NCBI RefSeq assembly: GCF_000515315.1
Contig: NZ_KI911562.1
Location: forward strand, 2,316,501-2,380,500
DNA: 64,000 bases
Direction: 5' to 3'
Source: Asinibacterium sp. OR53
Lineage (GTDB): Bacteria > Bacteroidota > Bacteroidia > Chitinophagales > Chitinophagaceae
The notes under the pieces were generated by a model that saw only the letters and a list, made by a program, of their open reading frames with translations, had not been told where the DNA came from and did not search any database. The position numbers and the translations under genes are program-made. Positions 17,378 to 27,200 of this stretch are shown piece after piece (position 1 is the stretch's first letter; every line of letters begins with the position of its first letter).

Positions 17378-19870
17378 ATGATAAGATACATCGCTGCATG
17401 TTTATTGACACTTCTTTCGCTTACGCTTCGGGCGCAAAGTTTGCAAAGTCCCGAACAATTCCTGGGTTATAAGATAGGAACGCATTATACCCCGCACTAT
17501 AAGATCGTCAATTATTTTAAAGCGGTTGCACAGGCCAGTCCGGCTGCTGTGAAAATACAGACATACGGACAAACCAATGAAGGCCGTGAGCTGATGCTGG
17601 CATTTATTGGAACGCCTGAAAATATCCGGCAACTGGATGCCATACGCATCAACAACCTGCGAATGGCAGGCATTGATCAATCAGGAACAGTCAATACCGC
17701 TATGCCTGCGATCGTATGGCTGAGTTACAATGTGCATGGCAATGAACCTTCTTCTTCCGAGGCGGCCATGCTCACCCTGTATGCGTTGGTTGATCCCTCC
17801 AACAAACAAACCAAAGAATGGCTGCGCAATACGTTGGTAGTGATCGACCCTTGCATCAACCCCGATGGCCGCGACCGCTATGTGAACTGGTTCAACTCGG
17901 TAGTGGGGGCGCATTTCAATGCAGACCCGCAATCGCGCGAACATGCAGAGCCATGGCCCGGAGGAAGGAGCAATCATTATAATTTCGATCTCAACCGCGA
18001 CTGGGCCTGGCAAACACAGGTAGAGACCCAGCAGCGCGTAAAACAATACAATGCATGGTTGCCCCAGGTGCATGTTGATTTTCATGAACAGGGATACAAC
18101 CAGCCTTATTATTTTGCGCCTGCCGCCGAACCTTTTCATGATGTGATTACACAGTGGCAGCGCGACTTTCAGGTGATGATCGGTAAAAACAATGCCGGTT
18201 ATTTCGATCAGAACGGATGGTTGTTCTTTACCAAAGAGCGATTCGATCTGTTGTATCCTTCTTATGGAGATACGTATCCTATTTACAATGGAGCCATCGG
18301 CATGACCTTTGAACAAGGCGGGCACAGCAGGGGCGGACTGGCTGTTGTGAATGCCAGCGGTGATACGCTTACGCTGGTAGACCGTGCTATGCACCATTAT
18401 ACAACGGGACTGTCTACAATAGAAACTGCCTCGCGTAACAAAGACAGGTTATTGGAAGAGTACCAGAAATTTTATGCAGATAGCCGCAATGGCAAGGTTG
18501 GTGAATACAAGACCTATGTGCTCACTTCAAAGGATGAACATAAGCTGGAGGCTGTTGCTGCATTGTTGAAGAAAAATGGAATTGAGTTTGGCGGACTGAG
18601 CAATACTTCTTTCAGAGGATTTCATTACCTGAACGGTAAGGAAGAGGCATTTCAGAACCAGGGGCATTACCTGGCCATCAGCGCGTTCCAACCCCATGCC
18701 GTAATGGCGAAGGTTTTACTGGAGCCCAGGACAACTGTAGTAGACTCCAATACTTATGATATCACTGCATGGAGCATTCCTTATGCTTATGGTGTAGACG
18801 CATATGCGACGAAAGAAAAGCTCGAAGTGAAATCTTCGGAAAGGGTAGTAATTGCTGATGTTGCCGGGATGAGTGCGGCTTATGGTGCTTTGATACCGTA
18901 TACTTCGTTCAACGCTGCTCAAGTGCTGGCACATCTTTTACAAAACGATATCAAAGTACGGTTCTCTGAGAAAGCCTTTGATTATAAAGGGAAACATTAT
19001 GAACCCGGCACATTGATTGTGTTGAAAACAAGTAATCCTGCCAACTGGAACAAAGTAGTGGATGAGGCTTGCAGGGAATATCGTATTACACCCGATGAGG
19101 TAACCACTGGTTTTATGGATAAGGGCGCCGATTTTGGTTCGCCTGAGATCAAGATCATCAATGCTGCTCCCAAAGTGGCATTGTTAACCGGTGAACAGGT
19201 TTCCTCATTGGGCGCAGGCGAAGTATGGCATTTCTTTGAGCGGATGTTGAATTATCCTATCACACTATTGAATGCAAATGAATTCAACAGGCTCAGCTTG
19301 CGCAATTACAATGTGCTGATCATCCCGGATGGCTTTTACAGAAGCCTGAATGATAAAGGCGCCATGGATAAACTGAAAGAGTTTGTAAGAAACGGGGGTA
19401 AAGTCATTGCTATAGAAAATGCGGTATCTATATTGGCAGGAGCGGACTGGGGCATTAAACTGAAGGAGGACAAGCCGGCCGACGATTCCGCGCATATCAA
19501 AAAATATGGAGACCGTTTGCGCGAATCATTGAGCAACAGCATACCTGGCGCTATTTATAAACTGGAGCTGGACAACAGCCATCCATTGGGTTTTGGGTAT
19601 CCCGACTATTATTTTACCATCAGGCAGGATAACAACCTGTTTGAGTTTATGAAAGATGGCTGGAATGTAGGTGTTCTTAAGAAAGATGCTTATGTGACAG
19701 GTTTTGCAGGAGTTAAGGTGAAAAATAAAATGAAAGATGGTCTGGTATTTGGCGTGCAGGATATGGGTAATGGAACCGTGGTATACCTGGCCGACGATCC
19801 TTTGTTCAGGAATTTCTGGGAAGCAGGAAAATTACTGTTCACGAATGCAGTGTTCCTGGTAGGACAATAA
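17378..19870 (+). CDS. Secreted M14-family zinc carboxypeptidase with C-terminal GATase-like domain
   Basis: An 830-residue protein with a signal peptide (first 19 residues, cleavage near LRAQS). The M14 catalytic domain shows the zinc ligands His120 and Glu123 in NVHGNEPSSSE, His236 in VHVDFHEQGYNQP and the catalytic Glu312 in GMTFEQGGHSRGG, with NFDLNRDW as the substrate-binding Asn-Arg. A region from about residue 600 (VALLTGEQ..., NVLIIPDGFY, GGKVIAIEN) resembles a class I glutamine-amidotransferase-like fold, as often found fused to M14 peptidases in Bacteroidota. It probably degrades peptides in the periplasm or outside the cell. Eight bases separate it from the PIG-L gene, so the two are co-transcribed. 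Confidence 0.9.
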   Translation: MIRYIAACLLTLLSLTLRAQSLQSPEQFLGYKIGTHYTPHYKIVNYFKAVAQASPAAVKIQTYGQTNEGRELMLAFIGTPENIRQLDAIRINNLRMAGIDQSGTVNTAMPAIVWLSYNVHGNEPSSSEAAMLTLYALVDPSNKQTKEWLRNTLVVIDPCINPDGRDRYVNWFNSVVGAHFNADPQSREHAEPWPGGRSNHYNFDLNRDWAWQTQVETQQRVKQYNAWLPQVHVDFHEQGYNQPYYFAPAAEPFHDVITQWQRDFQVMIGKNNAGYFDQNGWLFFTKERFDLLYPSYGDTYPIYNGAIGMTFEQGGHSRGGLAVVNASGDTLTLVDRAMHHYTTGLSTIETASRNKDRLLEEYQKFYADSRNGKVGEYKTYVLTSKDEHKLEAVAALLKKNGIEFGGLSNTSFRGFHYLNGKEEAFQNQGHYLAISAFQPHAVMAKVLLEPRTTVVDSNTYDITAWSIPYAYGVDAYATKEKLEVKSSERVVIADVAGMSAAYGALIPYTSFNAAQVLAHLLQNDIKVRFSEKAFDYKGKHYEPGTLIVLKTSNPANWNKVVDEACREYRITPDEVTTGFMDKGADFGSPEIKIINAAPKVALLTGEQVSSLGAGEVWHFFERMLNYPITLLNANEFNRLSLRNYNVLIIPDGFYRSLNDKGAMDKLKEFVRNGGKVIAIENAVSILAGADWGIKLKEDKPADDSAHIKKYGDRLRESLSNSIPGAIYKLELDNSHPLGFGYPDYYFTIRQDNNLFEFMKDGWNVGVLKKDAYVTGFAGVKVKNKMKDGLVFGVQDMGNGTVVYLADDPLFRNFWEAGKLLFTNAVFLVGQ

Positions 19871-19878
19871 ATTGATAC

Positions 19879-22425
19879 ATGATGAGTAAACGCTGGTTGA
19901 TTTTGCTGGCAGGATGGTGTACTGCTATCATCGCGGGCGCACAGACGCCCGCTACGTATAACAGTGCAGATATTTACCTGCAATTGAAAAAGTTGAAAGT
20001 GCTGGGCACTGTATTGTATGTAGCGGCGCATCCCGATGATGAGAACAATTCTTTATTACCCTATCTCGCTAAAGAGAAATTGTATCGCACGGCTTACTTG
20101 AGTCTAACTCGTGGTGAAGGCGGACAAAACCTGATTGGTAGCGAGCAGGGAGTGGAGCTGGGCCTGATCCGTACGCAAGAACTATTGGCGGCCCGGCGAA
20201 TAGATGGTGCGGAGCAATATTTTTCCAGGGCTTATGAGTTTGGTTTCAGTAAGCATGCCGAAGAAGCCCTGCGTTTGTGGGATAGTGATAAAGTATTGGG
20301 AGATATTGTGTGGACGATCCGTAAACTGCAACCCGATGTGATCATCACGCGTTTTCCAGGTGATGCGAGGGCCGGTCACGGTCACCATGCGGCATCTTCC
20401 ATACTGGCCAACCAGGCATTTAAAGCAGCGGCGGACAGTGCACGTTTTCCTGAACAGTTCAAACTAGATCCTGCGCTCAAACCCTGGCAGGCCAAACGCA
20501 TAGTTTGGAATACCTACAATTTTGGCAATATCAATACAACTGCCGGCGATCAATTGCAAATGGAAGTGGGTGCTTATGATCCTTTGCTGGGTGTGAGCGC
20601 CGGCGACCTGGGCGGAGAAGCGCGCAGCATGCATAAAAGCCAGGGAGAGGGCCGGCCATGGCGTAAAGGAAAACTGTATGAATATTTTGCTACAACCGGT
20701 GGCGAAGCGCCGCAACATGAATTGATGGATGGAGTAGTGACTGATTGGACGAGGGTCAGCGGTGGCGACAAGATACAAACGCAAATTGATGCTATCATCG
20801 CACATTATCAGTTCACTTCGCCGGAAACATCTGTGCCTGCATTGGTGGCATTGTACAAGCAAATGCTGAAAATACTGCGACCGAATAGCGATGTCATCAT
20901 TAGGCAGAAGATAGATGAAGTAAAAGAATTGATCCTGCATTGTGCCGGACTTTACATGGAAGCCACTACACAGCAAGAAACAGTATTGTCGAGCGATACG
21001 GTTGTAGTGAACTGCTTTGTGAATAAGAGAAATAATGCCAATGCTTTGATCTATGGTATTTGGGTAAATAATAATGTACAGGATACGGTGTTGCAACAAT
21101 CCCTGGAAACCAACCAGAATTATAATTACCCGATAAAAATAACGCCGGGTAATATGGTTGCATTGTCCACTCAACCTTACTGGTTGCTAAAACAGCGACA
21201 GAAAGAAGGCATGTTTGAAGTGCCTGACGAACGCCTGATTGGTAAAGCCTGGAATGACGCGGCATTCAACGCCGTATTCAAACTGGAAATAGAAGGCGTT
21301 TCTTTCTTTGTAACTGTTCCCGTGCAATACAAATACACCGATCCAACAAAAGGTGAGCTGTATCAGCCATTCGTAATGGCACCACACATGGAACTGTATT
21401 TGAGTCCCGATGTGGCTTTGCTAAATGTAAAAGACCAGCATGGCAAACAACTGGCCGATTCCATGGTGCATGTTGTGTACAGGCCCAATTTTTCGGCCAA
21501 GGCAGTACCCGCTACTTTATATGTGATGCAGAACAAAGTGCATACCATTTTTCAGGACCAGCTATCTGATCTTGAAAAGGGGAAACGATATGTAGTGGAT
21601 GTTCCGGTAAAGCAGGTATACGATACCACTAAAGGACGATATATAGAAGGCGCTGTAGAGATACAGCTTGGTAATAAAAAAATGACTTTCTCTGATTTTT
21701 TCAAATCGATTGAATACCCGCATATTCCCAATATGCATTACTTCTTCAGGGACCATGTGAAGTTTGTGAATGAAGAAGTGAAAATAACGGGTAAAAAAAT
21801 CGGCTATATACCTGGTTCAGGAGATGCCATTCCGGATGCATTGATACAAATGGGGTTTGAAGTGAAGCAATTGAGTGATGCAGATATCACCGGCGAGAAC
21901 CTGAAACAATTCGACGCGATCATTACCGGTGTGCGTGCTTATAACCTGCACGAATACCTTTCTAATAAATATGATGTGCTGATGCATTATGTTGAACAGG
22001 GTGGCAACTTGATTGTGCAATACGTACGTAATATGCAGACAGGAAATAACAGGGCCCGGATTGCTCCTTATGCTTTCACCGTGAACACCGGTTCAAGGGT
22101 AACCGAAGAAGAAGCGCCTGTTCATTTCTTACTGCCGGAACATCCTGTTTTAAATTACCCGAATAAAATTACAAAAGCGGATTTCGAAGGTTGGATACAG
22201 GAAAGGAGCACTTACCAGGCCGATCAGCACGACGAACATTATGAAGCGCCGTTAGGCATGCATGATCAGGGTGAAAAAGAGTCGAATGGCAGCCTGATCA
22301 CAGCTAAATATGGCAAGGGTAATTTTGCTTATGTGAGCCTGGTGCTGTTCAGGCAACTGCCGGCAGGTGTACCTGGTGCTTACAGGCTGCTGGCAAATTT
22401 AATAGCTTTGCCTAAAAACAAATAA
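19879..22425 (+). CDS. PIG-L family deacetylase with long C-terminal extension
   Basis: An 848-residue protein with a signal peptide (MMSKRWLILLAGWCTAIIAG). The N-terminal PIG-L/LmbE domain (about 40-330) has the zinc motif AHPDDE at residues 50-55, LTRGEGGQN and the third ligand region RAGHGHHAAS near 164-172. Related enzymes remove acetyl from N-acetylglucosaminyl groups. The remaining 500 residues are beta-rich and end in a GATase-like module (ITGVRAYNLHEYL, GGNLIVQYV). This large secreted form is common in Bacteroidota and differs from the 230-residue cytoplasmic bacillithiol enzyme BshB. The substrate is unknown, possibly a cell-wall or external amino sugar. Confidence 0.88.
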   Translation: MMSKRWLILLAGWCTAIIAGAQTPATYNSADIYLQLKKLKVLGTVLYVAAHPDDENNSLLPYLAKEKLYRTAYLSLTRGEGGQNLIGSEQGVELGLIRTQELLAARRIDGAEQYFSRAYEFGFSKHAEEALRLWDSDKVLGDIVWTIRKLQPDVIITRFPGDARAGHGHHAASSILANQAFKAAADSARFPEQFKLDPALKPWQAKRIVWNTYNFGNINTTAGDQLQMEVGAYDPLLGVSAGDLGGEARSMHKSQGEGRPWRKGKLYEYFATTGGEAPQHELMDGVVTDWTRVSGGDKIQTQIDAIIAHYQFTSPETSVPALVALYKQMLKILRPNSDVIIRQKIDEVKELILHCAGLYMEATTQQETVLSSDTVVVNCFVNKRNNANALIYGIWVNNNVQDTVLQQSLETNQNYNYPIKITPGNMVALSTQPYWLLKQRQKEGMFEVPDERLIGKAWNDAAFNAVFKLEIEGVSFFVTVPVQYKYTDPTKGELYQPFVMAPHMELYLSPDVALLNVKDQHGKQLADSMVHVVYRPNFSAKAVPATLYVMQNKVHTIFQDQLSDLEKGKRYVVDVPVKQVYDTTKGRYIEGAVEIQLGNKKMTFSDFFKSIEYPHIPNMHYFFRDHVKFVNEEVKITGKKIGYIPGSGDAIPDALIQMGFEVKQLSDADITGENLKQFDAIITGVRAYNLHEYLSNKYDVLMHYVEQGGNLIVQYVRNMQTGNNRARIAPYAFTVNTGSRVTEEEAPVHFLLPEHPVLNYPNKITKADFEGWIQERSTYQADQHDEHYEAPLGMHDQGEKESNGSLITAKYGKGNFAYVSLVLFRQLPAGVPGAYRLLANLIALPKNK

Positions 22426-22427
22426 AC

Positions 22428-22574
22428 ATGCATCCGCGGAGAAGAATAGGTGTTGTTACTATATTGTTGATCGGACTGGCATTGGGATATGCCATTAAAA
22501 ATGTGAAGGTCGGGCTGATCATTGGGTTGGGACTCGGATTGCTGGCGGGTGGCTTGCTGAGCAGTAAAAGATGA
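22428..22574 (+). CDS. 48-residue membrane protein
   Basis: The frame starts ATG two bases after the PIG-L stop and ends TGA at 22572-22574. The product begins with a basic patch (MHPRRR), then has two hydrophobic segments: GVVTILLIGLALGYAI and VGLIIGLGLGLLAGGLL, the second a glycine-zipper-like helix, and a short polar tail SSKR. The tight spacing in a single operon with the symporter downstream supports it as a real gene. I do not know the family; it may be an accessory helix hairpin for a membrane partner. Confidence 0.6.
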   Translation: MHPRRRIGVVTILLIGLALGYAIKNVKVGLIIGLGLGLLAGGLLSSKR

Positions 22575-22578
22575 ACCA

Positions 22579-22698
22579 TTGAAAGATCAAAATAAAATAC
22601 CGCTCTTTTCAACCTGGCGCCGCTGGTACATTTTTGTGCTGGCCGTGCTGGTATTACTGATTATTTTTTTCGGGTGGTTCACTAAATATTTTTCATGA
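22579..22698 (+). CDS. 39-residue single-helix membrane protein coupled to the symporter
   Basis: A frame with a TTG start at 22579. It encodes a polar N-terminus (KDQNKIPLFSTWRRWY), one hydrophobic helix (IFVLAVLVLLIIFFGW) and FTKYFS, ending in TGA that overlaps the symporter ATG (ATGA at 22695-22698). Overlap implies translational coupling. From memory, Bacteroidota often carry such a tiny protein ahead of a sodium:solute symporter, similar in idea to the DUF4212 small subunit but much shorter. A role as a small transporter subunit is inference. Confidence 0.6.
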   Translation: MKDQNKIPLFSTWRRWYIFVLAVLVLLIIFFGWFTKYFS

Positions 22699-24404
22699 GC
22701 AGACTCGATTGGGTTGTACTAACGGTTACCTTACTGGTGATTATTGTGTATGGCTTGTATAAGAGCCGTACCACTAAGAACCTGGAAGGATATTTTTTGA
22801 ATAACCGTACCATGCCCTGGTACCTGGTGCTGCTGAGCATTATGGGTACACAGGCCAGTGCCATTACTTTCCTTTCTGCACCCGGACAAGCATTTACCGA
22901 TGGTATGCGGTTCGTGCAATATTATTTCGGATTGCCCATTGCCATGGTAGTGTTGTGTGTGACGTTTGTGCCTTTGTTCAACCGGCTCAAACTGTTTACG
23001 GCCTACGAGTTCCTGGAGAAGCGCTTCGACCTGAAAACGCGATTGTTCACTTCTTTCCTGTTCCTGCTTTCGCGCGGGTTATCAACGGGCATCAGCATTT
23101 ATGCGCCTTCCATCATCCTTTCCTCTTTGATGGGCTGGGATATTTTCTGGACCAATATTGTTATGGGTGGCGTACTCATCGTTTACACGGTTACAGGTGG
23201 AGCCAAGGCGGTAGCCTATACACAGCAATTGCAATTGCTCATTATTTTTTCGGGCATGTTTGTGGCAGGTTATCTCATTGTGCATAACCTGCCCGAAGGG
23301 GTGGGGTTAAAAGAAGCGCTCAAAGTAAGCGGTGCATCGGGAAAGCTGAATGTAATCACTACGGGTGTTGCCGGTAATGGGTTCGACTGGAAAGACAAGT
23401 ACAATATCATCAGCGGCGTGATAGGCGGTTTTTTCCTGGCGCTTTCTTATTTCGGTACCGATCAATCCCAGGTGGGGCGCTACCTCACCGCTAAGAATAC
23501 TACTGAAAGCAGGCTGGGGCTGCTCATGAACGGGTTGGTAAAAGTGCCTATGCAGTTCCTGATCTTATTGCTGGGCGCTTTGTTGTTTACTTTTTACCAA
23601 TTCCATCCTTCGCCTGTTTTTTTTAACCAGGCTGTGGAAGACCGTGCCCTGGAAACACCTTACCGCGATTCATTGATGCAGTTGAAAGACCAGTACGAGA
23701 GCAAGCAGGTGGTACAGCAGCAATGGAGTGCAGCCTATGCTGCAGGCGGACAGGATTTTTACAAAGACAGCTTGCATACCGGTACCCAAAAAATGGAGAA
23801 CATACGGCAGCAATACCGCGATGTGGTGAAAAAAGCAGTGCCGGGCGCAGACACCAACGATACCAACTATATTTTCCTGCGGTTTGTGGTGGACTTCCTG
23901 CCCAAAGGATTGGTGGGGCTGTTGATTGCCATTATTTTCCTGGCGGCCTGGGGCTCTATCGCTGCCGCGCTGAATGCACTGGCTTCCTGTACGATGGTTG
24001 ATTTTCATTTGCGTTTAAAAGGAGAACAATACAATCGCGATAACCGGTTGCAAAGTGAAAAAGAATATCGCCTATCCAAATGGTACACGCTGTTATGGGG
24101 CATATTCTGTGTGATTACGGCCGAGTTCGCTACGGGCATGGGAAGCCTGATAGAGGCGGTAAATGTGCTGGGCTCTTTATTTTATGGTGTGATATTGGGC
24201 ATATTCCTGGTGGCATTTTACATGAAAAAGATACAGGGACCGGCAGTGTTCCTGGCAGCCATTGTGGGAGAGTTGCTGGTGATCGTTTTCTTCCTGCTCG
24301 ACCGTTACAATATCATCGGTCTTGGGTTCCTGTGGCTGAACGTGCTGGGCACGCTGGCTGTGGTGGCGTTGGCTTACCTGTTCAGTCTTTTGACTAAAAG
24401 ATAA
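22695..24404 (+). CDS. Sodium:solute symporter (SSS family)
   Basis: A 569-residue membrane transporter with about 13 hydrophobic segments. Family marks are LDWVVLTVTLLVIIVYGLY at the start, then GYFLNNRTMPWYLVLLSIMGTQASAITFLSAPGQAF (in parts, NRTMPWYLV and GTQASAITFLSAPGQ), which carries sodium-site residues, and SYFGTDQSQVGRYLTAKN in the middle. A charged insertion of about 80 residues (FFNQAVEDRALE...VPGADTNDTNYI) between helices is typical of Bacteroidota members. It imports an organic solute with Na+; the neighbouring PIG-L and amylase-type genes suggest a sugar or amino sugar, but this is inference. Confidence 0.92.
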   Translation: MSRLDWVVLTVTLLVIIVYGLYKSRTTKNLEGYFLNNRTMPWYLVLLSIMGTQASAITFLSAPGQAFTDGMRFVQYYFGLPIAMVVLCVTFVPLFNRLKLFTAYEFLEKRFDLKTRLFTSFLFLLSRGLSTGISIYAPSIILSSLMGWDIFWTNIVMGGVLIVYTVTGGAKAVAYTQQLQLLIIFSGMFVAGYLIVHNLPEGVGLKEALKVSGASGKLNVITTGVAGNGFDWKDKYNIISGVIGGFFLALSYFGTDQSQVGRYLTAKNTTESRLGLLMNGLVKVPMQFLILLLGALLFTFYQFHPSPVFFNQAVEDRALETPYRDSLMQLKDQYESKQVVQQQWSAAYAAGGQDFYKDSLHTGTQKMENIRQQYRDVVKKAVPGADTNDTNYIFLRFVVDFLPKGLVGLLIAIIFLAAWGSIAAALNALASCTMVDFHLRLKGEQYNRDNRLQSEKEYRLSKWYTLLWGIFCVITAEFATGMGSLIEAVNVLGSLFYGVILGIFLVAFYMKKIQGPAVFLAAIVGELLVIVFFLLDRYNIIGLGFLWLNVLGTLAVVALAYLFSLLTKR

Positions 24405-24451
24405 TACAGCCGATCATGTGGGGTTGGCATAACAATTGGTAACTTCATGGG

Positions 24452-25723
24452 ATGAAGCAATCGTACCAAATGGTAGACTGGGCCAGGGGGGCTAATGTAT
24501 ATGAAGTGAACATAAGGCAGTACACACCCGAAGGCAGTTTTGCAGCATTTGGACAACACCTTCCGCGGCTGCGCGATATGGGCGTGGAAATAGTATGGTT
24601 GATGCCCGTTACACCCATCAGCCTGAAAGAAAGGCAGGGTGCGTTGGGCAGTTATTATGCATGCAGCAGTTATACAGCTGTTAATCCTGAATTCGGTACG
24701 TTGGATGATCTGAAAAACCTGGTGATGCAGGCGCATCAATTGGGTATGAAGCTTATCATCGATTGGGTGGCCAATCATACCGGATGGGATCATCATTGGA
24801 CTGCCGAACACCCGGAATGGTATGTAAAGGATGGCAAAGGCAATTTTACCGAAAGAAACGGTTGGCACGATGTGATTGACCTGGATTATACTTCGAGTGC
24901 CATGCGGTCCGCCATGATCGATGCCATGAAATATTGGATACAGACCTGCGATATTGATGGTTTCCGTTGCGATATGGCCCACCTGGTTCCGCTTGATTTC
25001 TGGATAGAAGCAAAGCAGCAATGCGAATCGTTGAAACATTTGTATTGGCTGGGCGAATGTGAGCAGCCGGCTTATCACGTAGTGTTCAATACCAGTTATG
25101 CCTGGTCTTGGATGCATGCTTCGGAAAAGTTACAAAAGCAGCCGGATGGGTTGAATGAAGTGATGAATGTACTGCACAGTTATTCGCAATATCCGGCAGG
25201 AGCTACTAAACTTTTCTTTACCAGCAACCACGATGAAAACAGCTGGAATGGAACAGAATATGAAAAGTACGGACCAACTGCGCAGGCATGGGCTGTGTTC
25301 AGTTGCACCTGGCCCGATGGCATGCCGTTGATCTACAGCGGACAGGAGAGTCCCAGTAAGAAACGGTTGCAATTCTTCGACAAGGACCTCATCGAATGGC
25401 GCCACCCCTTGCAGATGGAATCGTTTTACAATGTGCTGTTGTCTTTCCGCAAAGAGAATCCGGCCATCAGGGAAGGGGAGACGTTTATCCTTCCGTCGGA
25501 ACACAACAACCAGTTGATGTCTTACCTGCGCAGAAAAGGAAACGATGTAGTATTGATACTGCTCAACGTATCGTACGATAATAAGCTGAAAATAGAAGTA
25601 ACACACGATTGGCTGAAAGGCCGCTTCAGGAACCTGTTTTCACAAATGATCTTCAACTTCGATGGCCGGGAAGATTTTGAGATCCAGGCCGGGGAATATA
25701 TGATATATGAAAGCGTCAATTGA
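24452..25723 (+). CDS. Alpha-amylase family (GH13) glycoside hydrolase
   Basis: A 423-residue protein without a signal peptide. The TIM-barrel GH13 motifs are complete: DWVANHTG (region I), GFRCDMAHLV with the nucleophile Asp174 (region II), WLGECEQ with the acid Glu202 (region III) and FTSNHDENSW with Asp261 (region IV). A short beta domain follows from about residue 345. It cleaves or transfers alpha-glucosidic bonds, probably on maltooligosaccharides or trehalose-like sugars in the cytoplasm. It starts 47 bases after the symporter gene and probably closes the operon begun by the M14 peptidase. Confidence 0.9.
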   Translation: MKQSYQMVDWARGANVYEVNIRQYTPEGSFAAFGQHLPRLRDMGVEIVWLMPVTPISLKERQGALGSYYACSSYTAVNPEFGTLDDLKNLVMQAHQLGMKLIIDWVANHTGWDHHWTAEHPEWYVKDGKGNFTERNGWHDVIDLDYTSSAMRSAMIDAMKYWIQTCDIDGFRCDMAHLVPLDFWIEAKQQCESLKHLYWLGECEQPAYHVVFNTSYAWSWMHASEKLQKQPDGLNEVMNVLHSYSQYPAGATKLFFTSNHDENSWNGTEYEKYGPTAQAWAVFSCTWPDGMPLIYSGQESPSKKRLQFFDKDLIEWRHPLQMESFYNVLLSFRKENPAIREGETFILPSEHNNQLMSYLRRKGNDVVLILLNVSYDNKLKIEVTHDWLKGRFRNLFSQMIFNFDGREDFEIQAGEYMIYESVN

Positions 25724-25759
25724 TTCTTTCCCTAATTTAGCGTCAAAACTCATCAAACA

Positions 25760-26554
25760 ATGAAATTATTCTCCCGCTTTGCTACAGGATTGTTGTTGAT
25801 CCTGGCTGCGATTACAGGTTTTGCATCAAATGGCAGAAAAGCTGCTGCCAGGTCTTATTACCAGATCAAAGTATACCGGATGAAGAGCCAGGAACAAATG
25901 GCGATGGTGAATGCTTATCTCAAAGATGCATTCATTCCCGCCTTACACCGTTATGGCATTGCCAAAGTGGGAGCTTTTACTTTTGTTGGAAACGATACGG
26001 CTGCTGAAAAGAGTTTGTATGTTTTTATTCCTTTGCGTTCTCCTGCTCAGTTGGTGGAGATAGACGAGAAGCTTAGCAAAGATGCCGCCTACCAAAAAGA
26101 CGGAGCAGCTTACCTGAATGCAGCGTTCAATGCACCGGCTTATACACGGATGGAATCGATATTGCTGTATGCTTTCAACGATATGCCCGGCTACCAGGCG
26201 CCTGACCTGAAAGGTGAACAGGCTGAACGCATCTATGAACTTCGCAGCTATGAATCGGCCACAGAGCAACTCCATAAAGGTAAAGTGCGCATGTTCAATG
26301 AAGGTGGGGAGATCCCTTTATTCAAGCGCCTGGGCTTCAATGCTGTATTTTATGCGCAGGTAATATCTGGCAGCCACATGCCCAATCTCATGTACATGAC
26401 CAGTTTCGATAACCGCGCTGAAAGAGATGCACACTGGAAAACTTTCGGTGCCGATCCTGAATGGAAGCGATTGTCGGCATTGCCGGAGTACAAGAATACG
26501 GTATCGAAAATCGATATTGTATTCCTGCATCCTACGGCTTATTCGGAATTATAA
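25760..26554 (+). CDS. Secreted NIPSNAP family protein
   Basis: A 264-residue protein with a signal peptide (MKLFSRFATGLLLILAAITGFAS). Two NIPSNAP-like ferredoxin-fold domains follow. The second begins ERIYELRSYESATEQLHKGKVRMFNEGGEIPLF (in parts, IYELRSYES and KVRMFNEGGEI) and has LMYMTSFDNRAERDAHWKTFGADPEWKRL (in parts, MTSFDNRAERDAHW and DPEWKRLSA), which are the hallmarks of the family. The function is unknown; bacterial members are often found beside sugar-metabolism genes. It lies 36 bases downstream of the amylase-family gene. Confidence 0.88.
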   Translation: MKLFSRFATGLLLILAAITGFASNGRKAAARSYYQIKVYRMKSQEQMAMVNAYLKDAFIPALHRYGIAKVGAFTFVGNDTAAEKSLYVFIPLRSPAQLVEIDEKLSKDAAYQKDGAAYLNAAFNAPAYTRMESILLYAFNDMPGYQAPDLKGEQAERIYELRSYESATEQLHKGKVRMFNEGGEIPLFKRLGFNAVFYAQVISGSHMPNLMYMTSFDNRAERDAHWKTFGADPEWKRLSALPEYKNTVSKIDIVFLHPTAYSEL

Positions 26555-26566
26555 GTGTATTGGCAG

Positions 26567-26600
26567 GTCCCTCGGCTCGCTTTGCTCGCTCGGGATGACG
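26567..26600 (+). repeat. REP-like repeat, half copy C
   Basis: GGTCCCTCGGCTCGC followed by TTTGCTCGCTCGGGATGACG matches only the right arm of copies A, B and D. The left arm is missing, so this is a partial copy. It sits between the convergent NIPSNAP and DsrE-like genes. Confidence 0.7.
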
Positions 26601-26628
26601 ATCAAAAAAATTATGATCTACAGGTAGG

Positions 26629-27096
26629 CTAGGGCTTGATAATGGCCCAGCCTTCTGCTTCACGGATGATCAGCTCGCCATTGGCGCTGGGTACGATGCC
26701 GATGAAATCATATAATTGATCGCGGCTGATCTTTCTTTCCTTCAATGTATTGCCGCATTGTGCCACAATCACGCCCTTAGCTACCAGGGCTTTCAGCTCG
26801 TTCTCGTATTTGCTGCCCTTCATATAAGCTTCGGTACCGCCGGCAAAAGCCACCAGTTCAATTTGCAGTTTTCCTTGCAGGCGCGGGTCTTGCAATACGT
26901 TGTTGATGTTGCGCAAGGCTTTCTCAATCACTTTAGGTTCATTACTGTCCAACTGATAAATGGCACGGTAAGATTTTTTCGTAGCGCTGGCTCCGCTGAA
27001 CGAATAATTTTTTTCAAGAACAGCATCTTTCGATTGGGCCATTGTCATGGTGCCAATGAGCAGTGATCCGAACAATACTAAAAACGATTTTATCAT
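26629..27096 (-). CDS. Secreted DsrE/DsrF-like family protein
   Basis: A 155-residue protein with a signal peptide (MIKSFLVLFGSLLIGTMTMAQS). The mature part has the DsrE fold pattern: YRAIYQLDSNEPKVIEKALRNINNVL, then LQIELVAFAGGTEAYMKGSKY and VAQCGNTLKERKIS, with the single Cys of the DsrE-like active-site position. The end (GELIIREAEGWAIIKP) is also typical. Cytoplasmic DsrE proteins handle sulfur; for these exported Bacteroidota versions no reaction is established. It is a single gene on the minus strand. Confidence 0.85.
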   Translation of the reverse strand: MIKSFLVLFGSLLIGTMTMAQSKDAVLEKNYSFSGASATKKSYRAIYQLDSNEPKVIEKALRNINNVLQDPRLQGKLQIELVAFAGGTEAYMKGSKYENELKALVAKGVIVAQCGNTLKERKISRDQLYDFIGIVPSANGELIIREAEGWAIIKP

Positions 27097-27200
27097 GTCT
27101 TTTTTATGAAGGCTGTAATATACGGCCGTTTCTCATTACTGCCGTGGTTTATTCCATCAATAAACAGTAATTTAGAGGGTATCCAACTTAATACCATACT

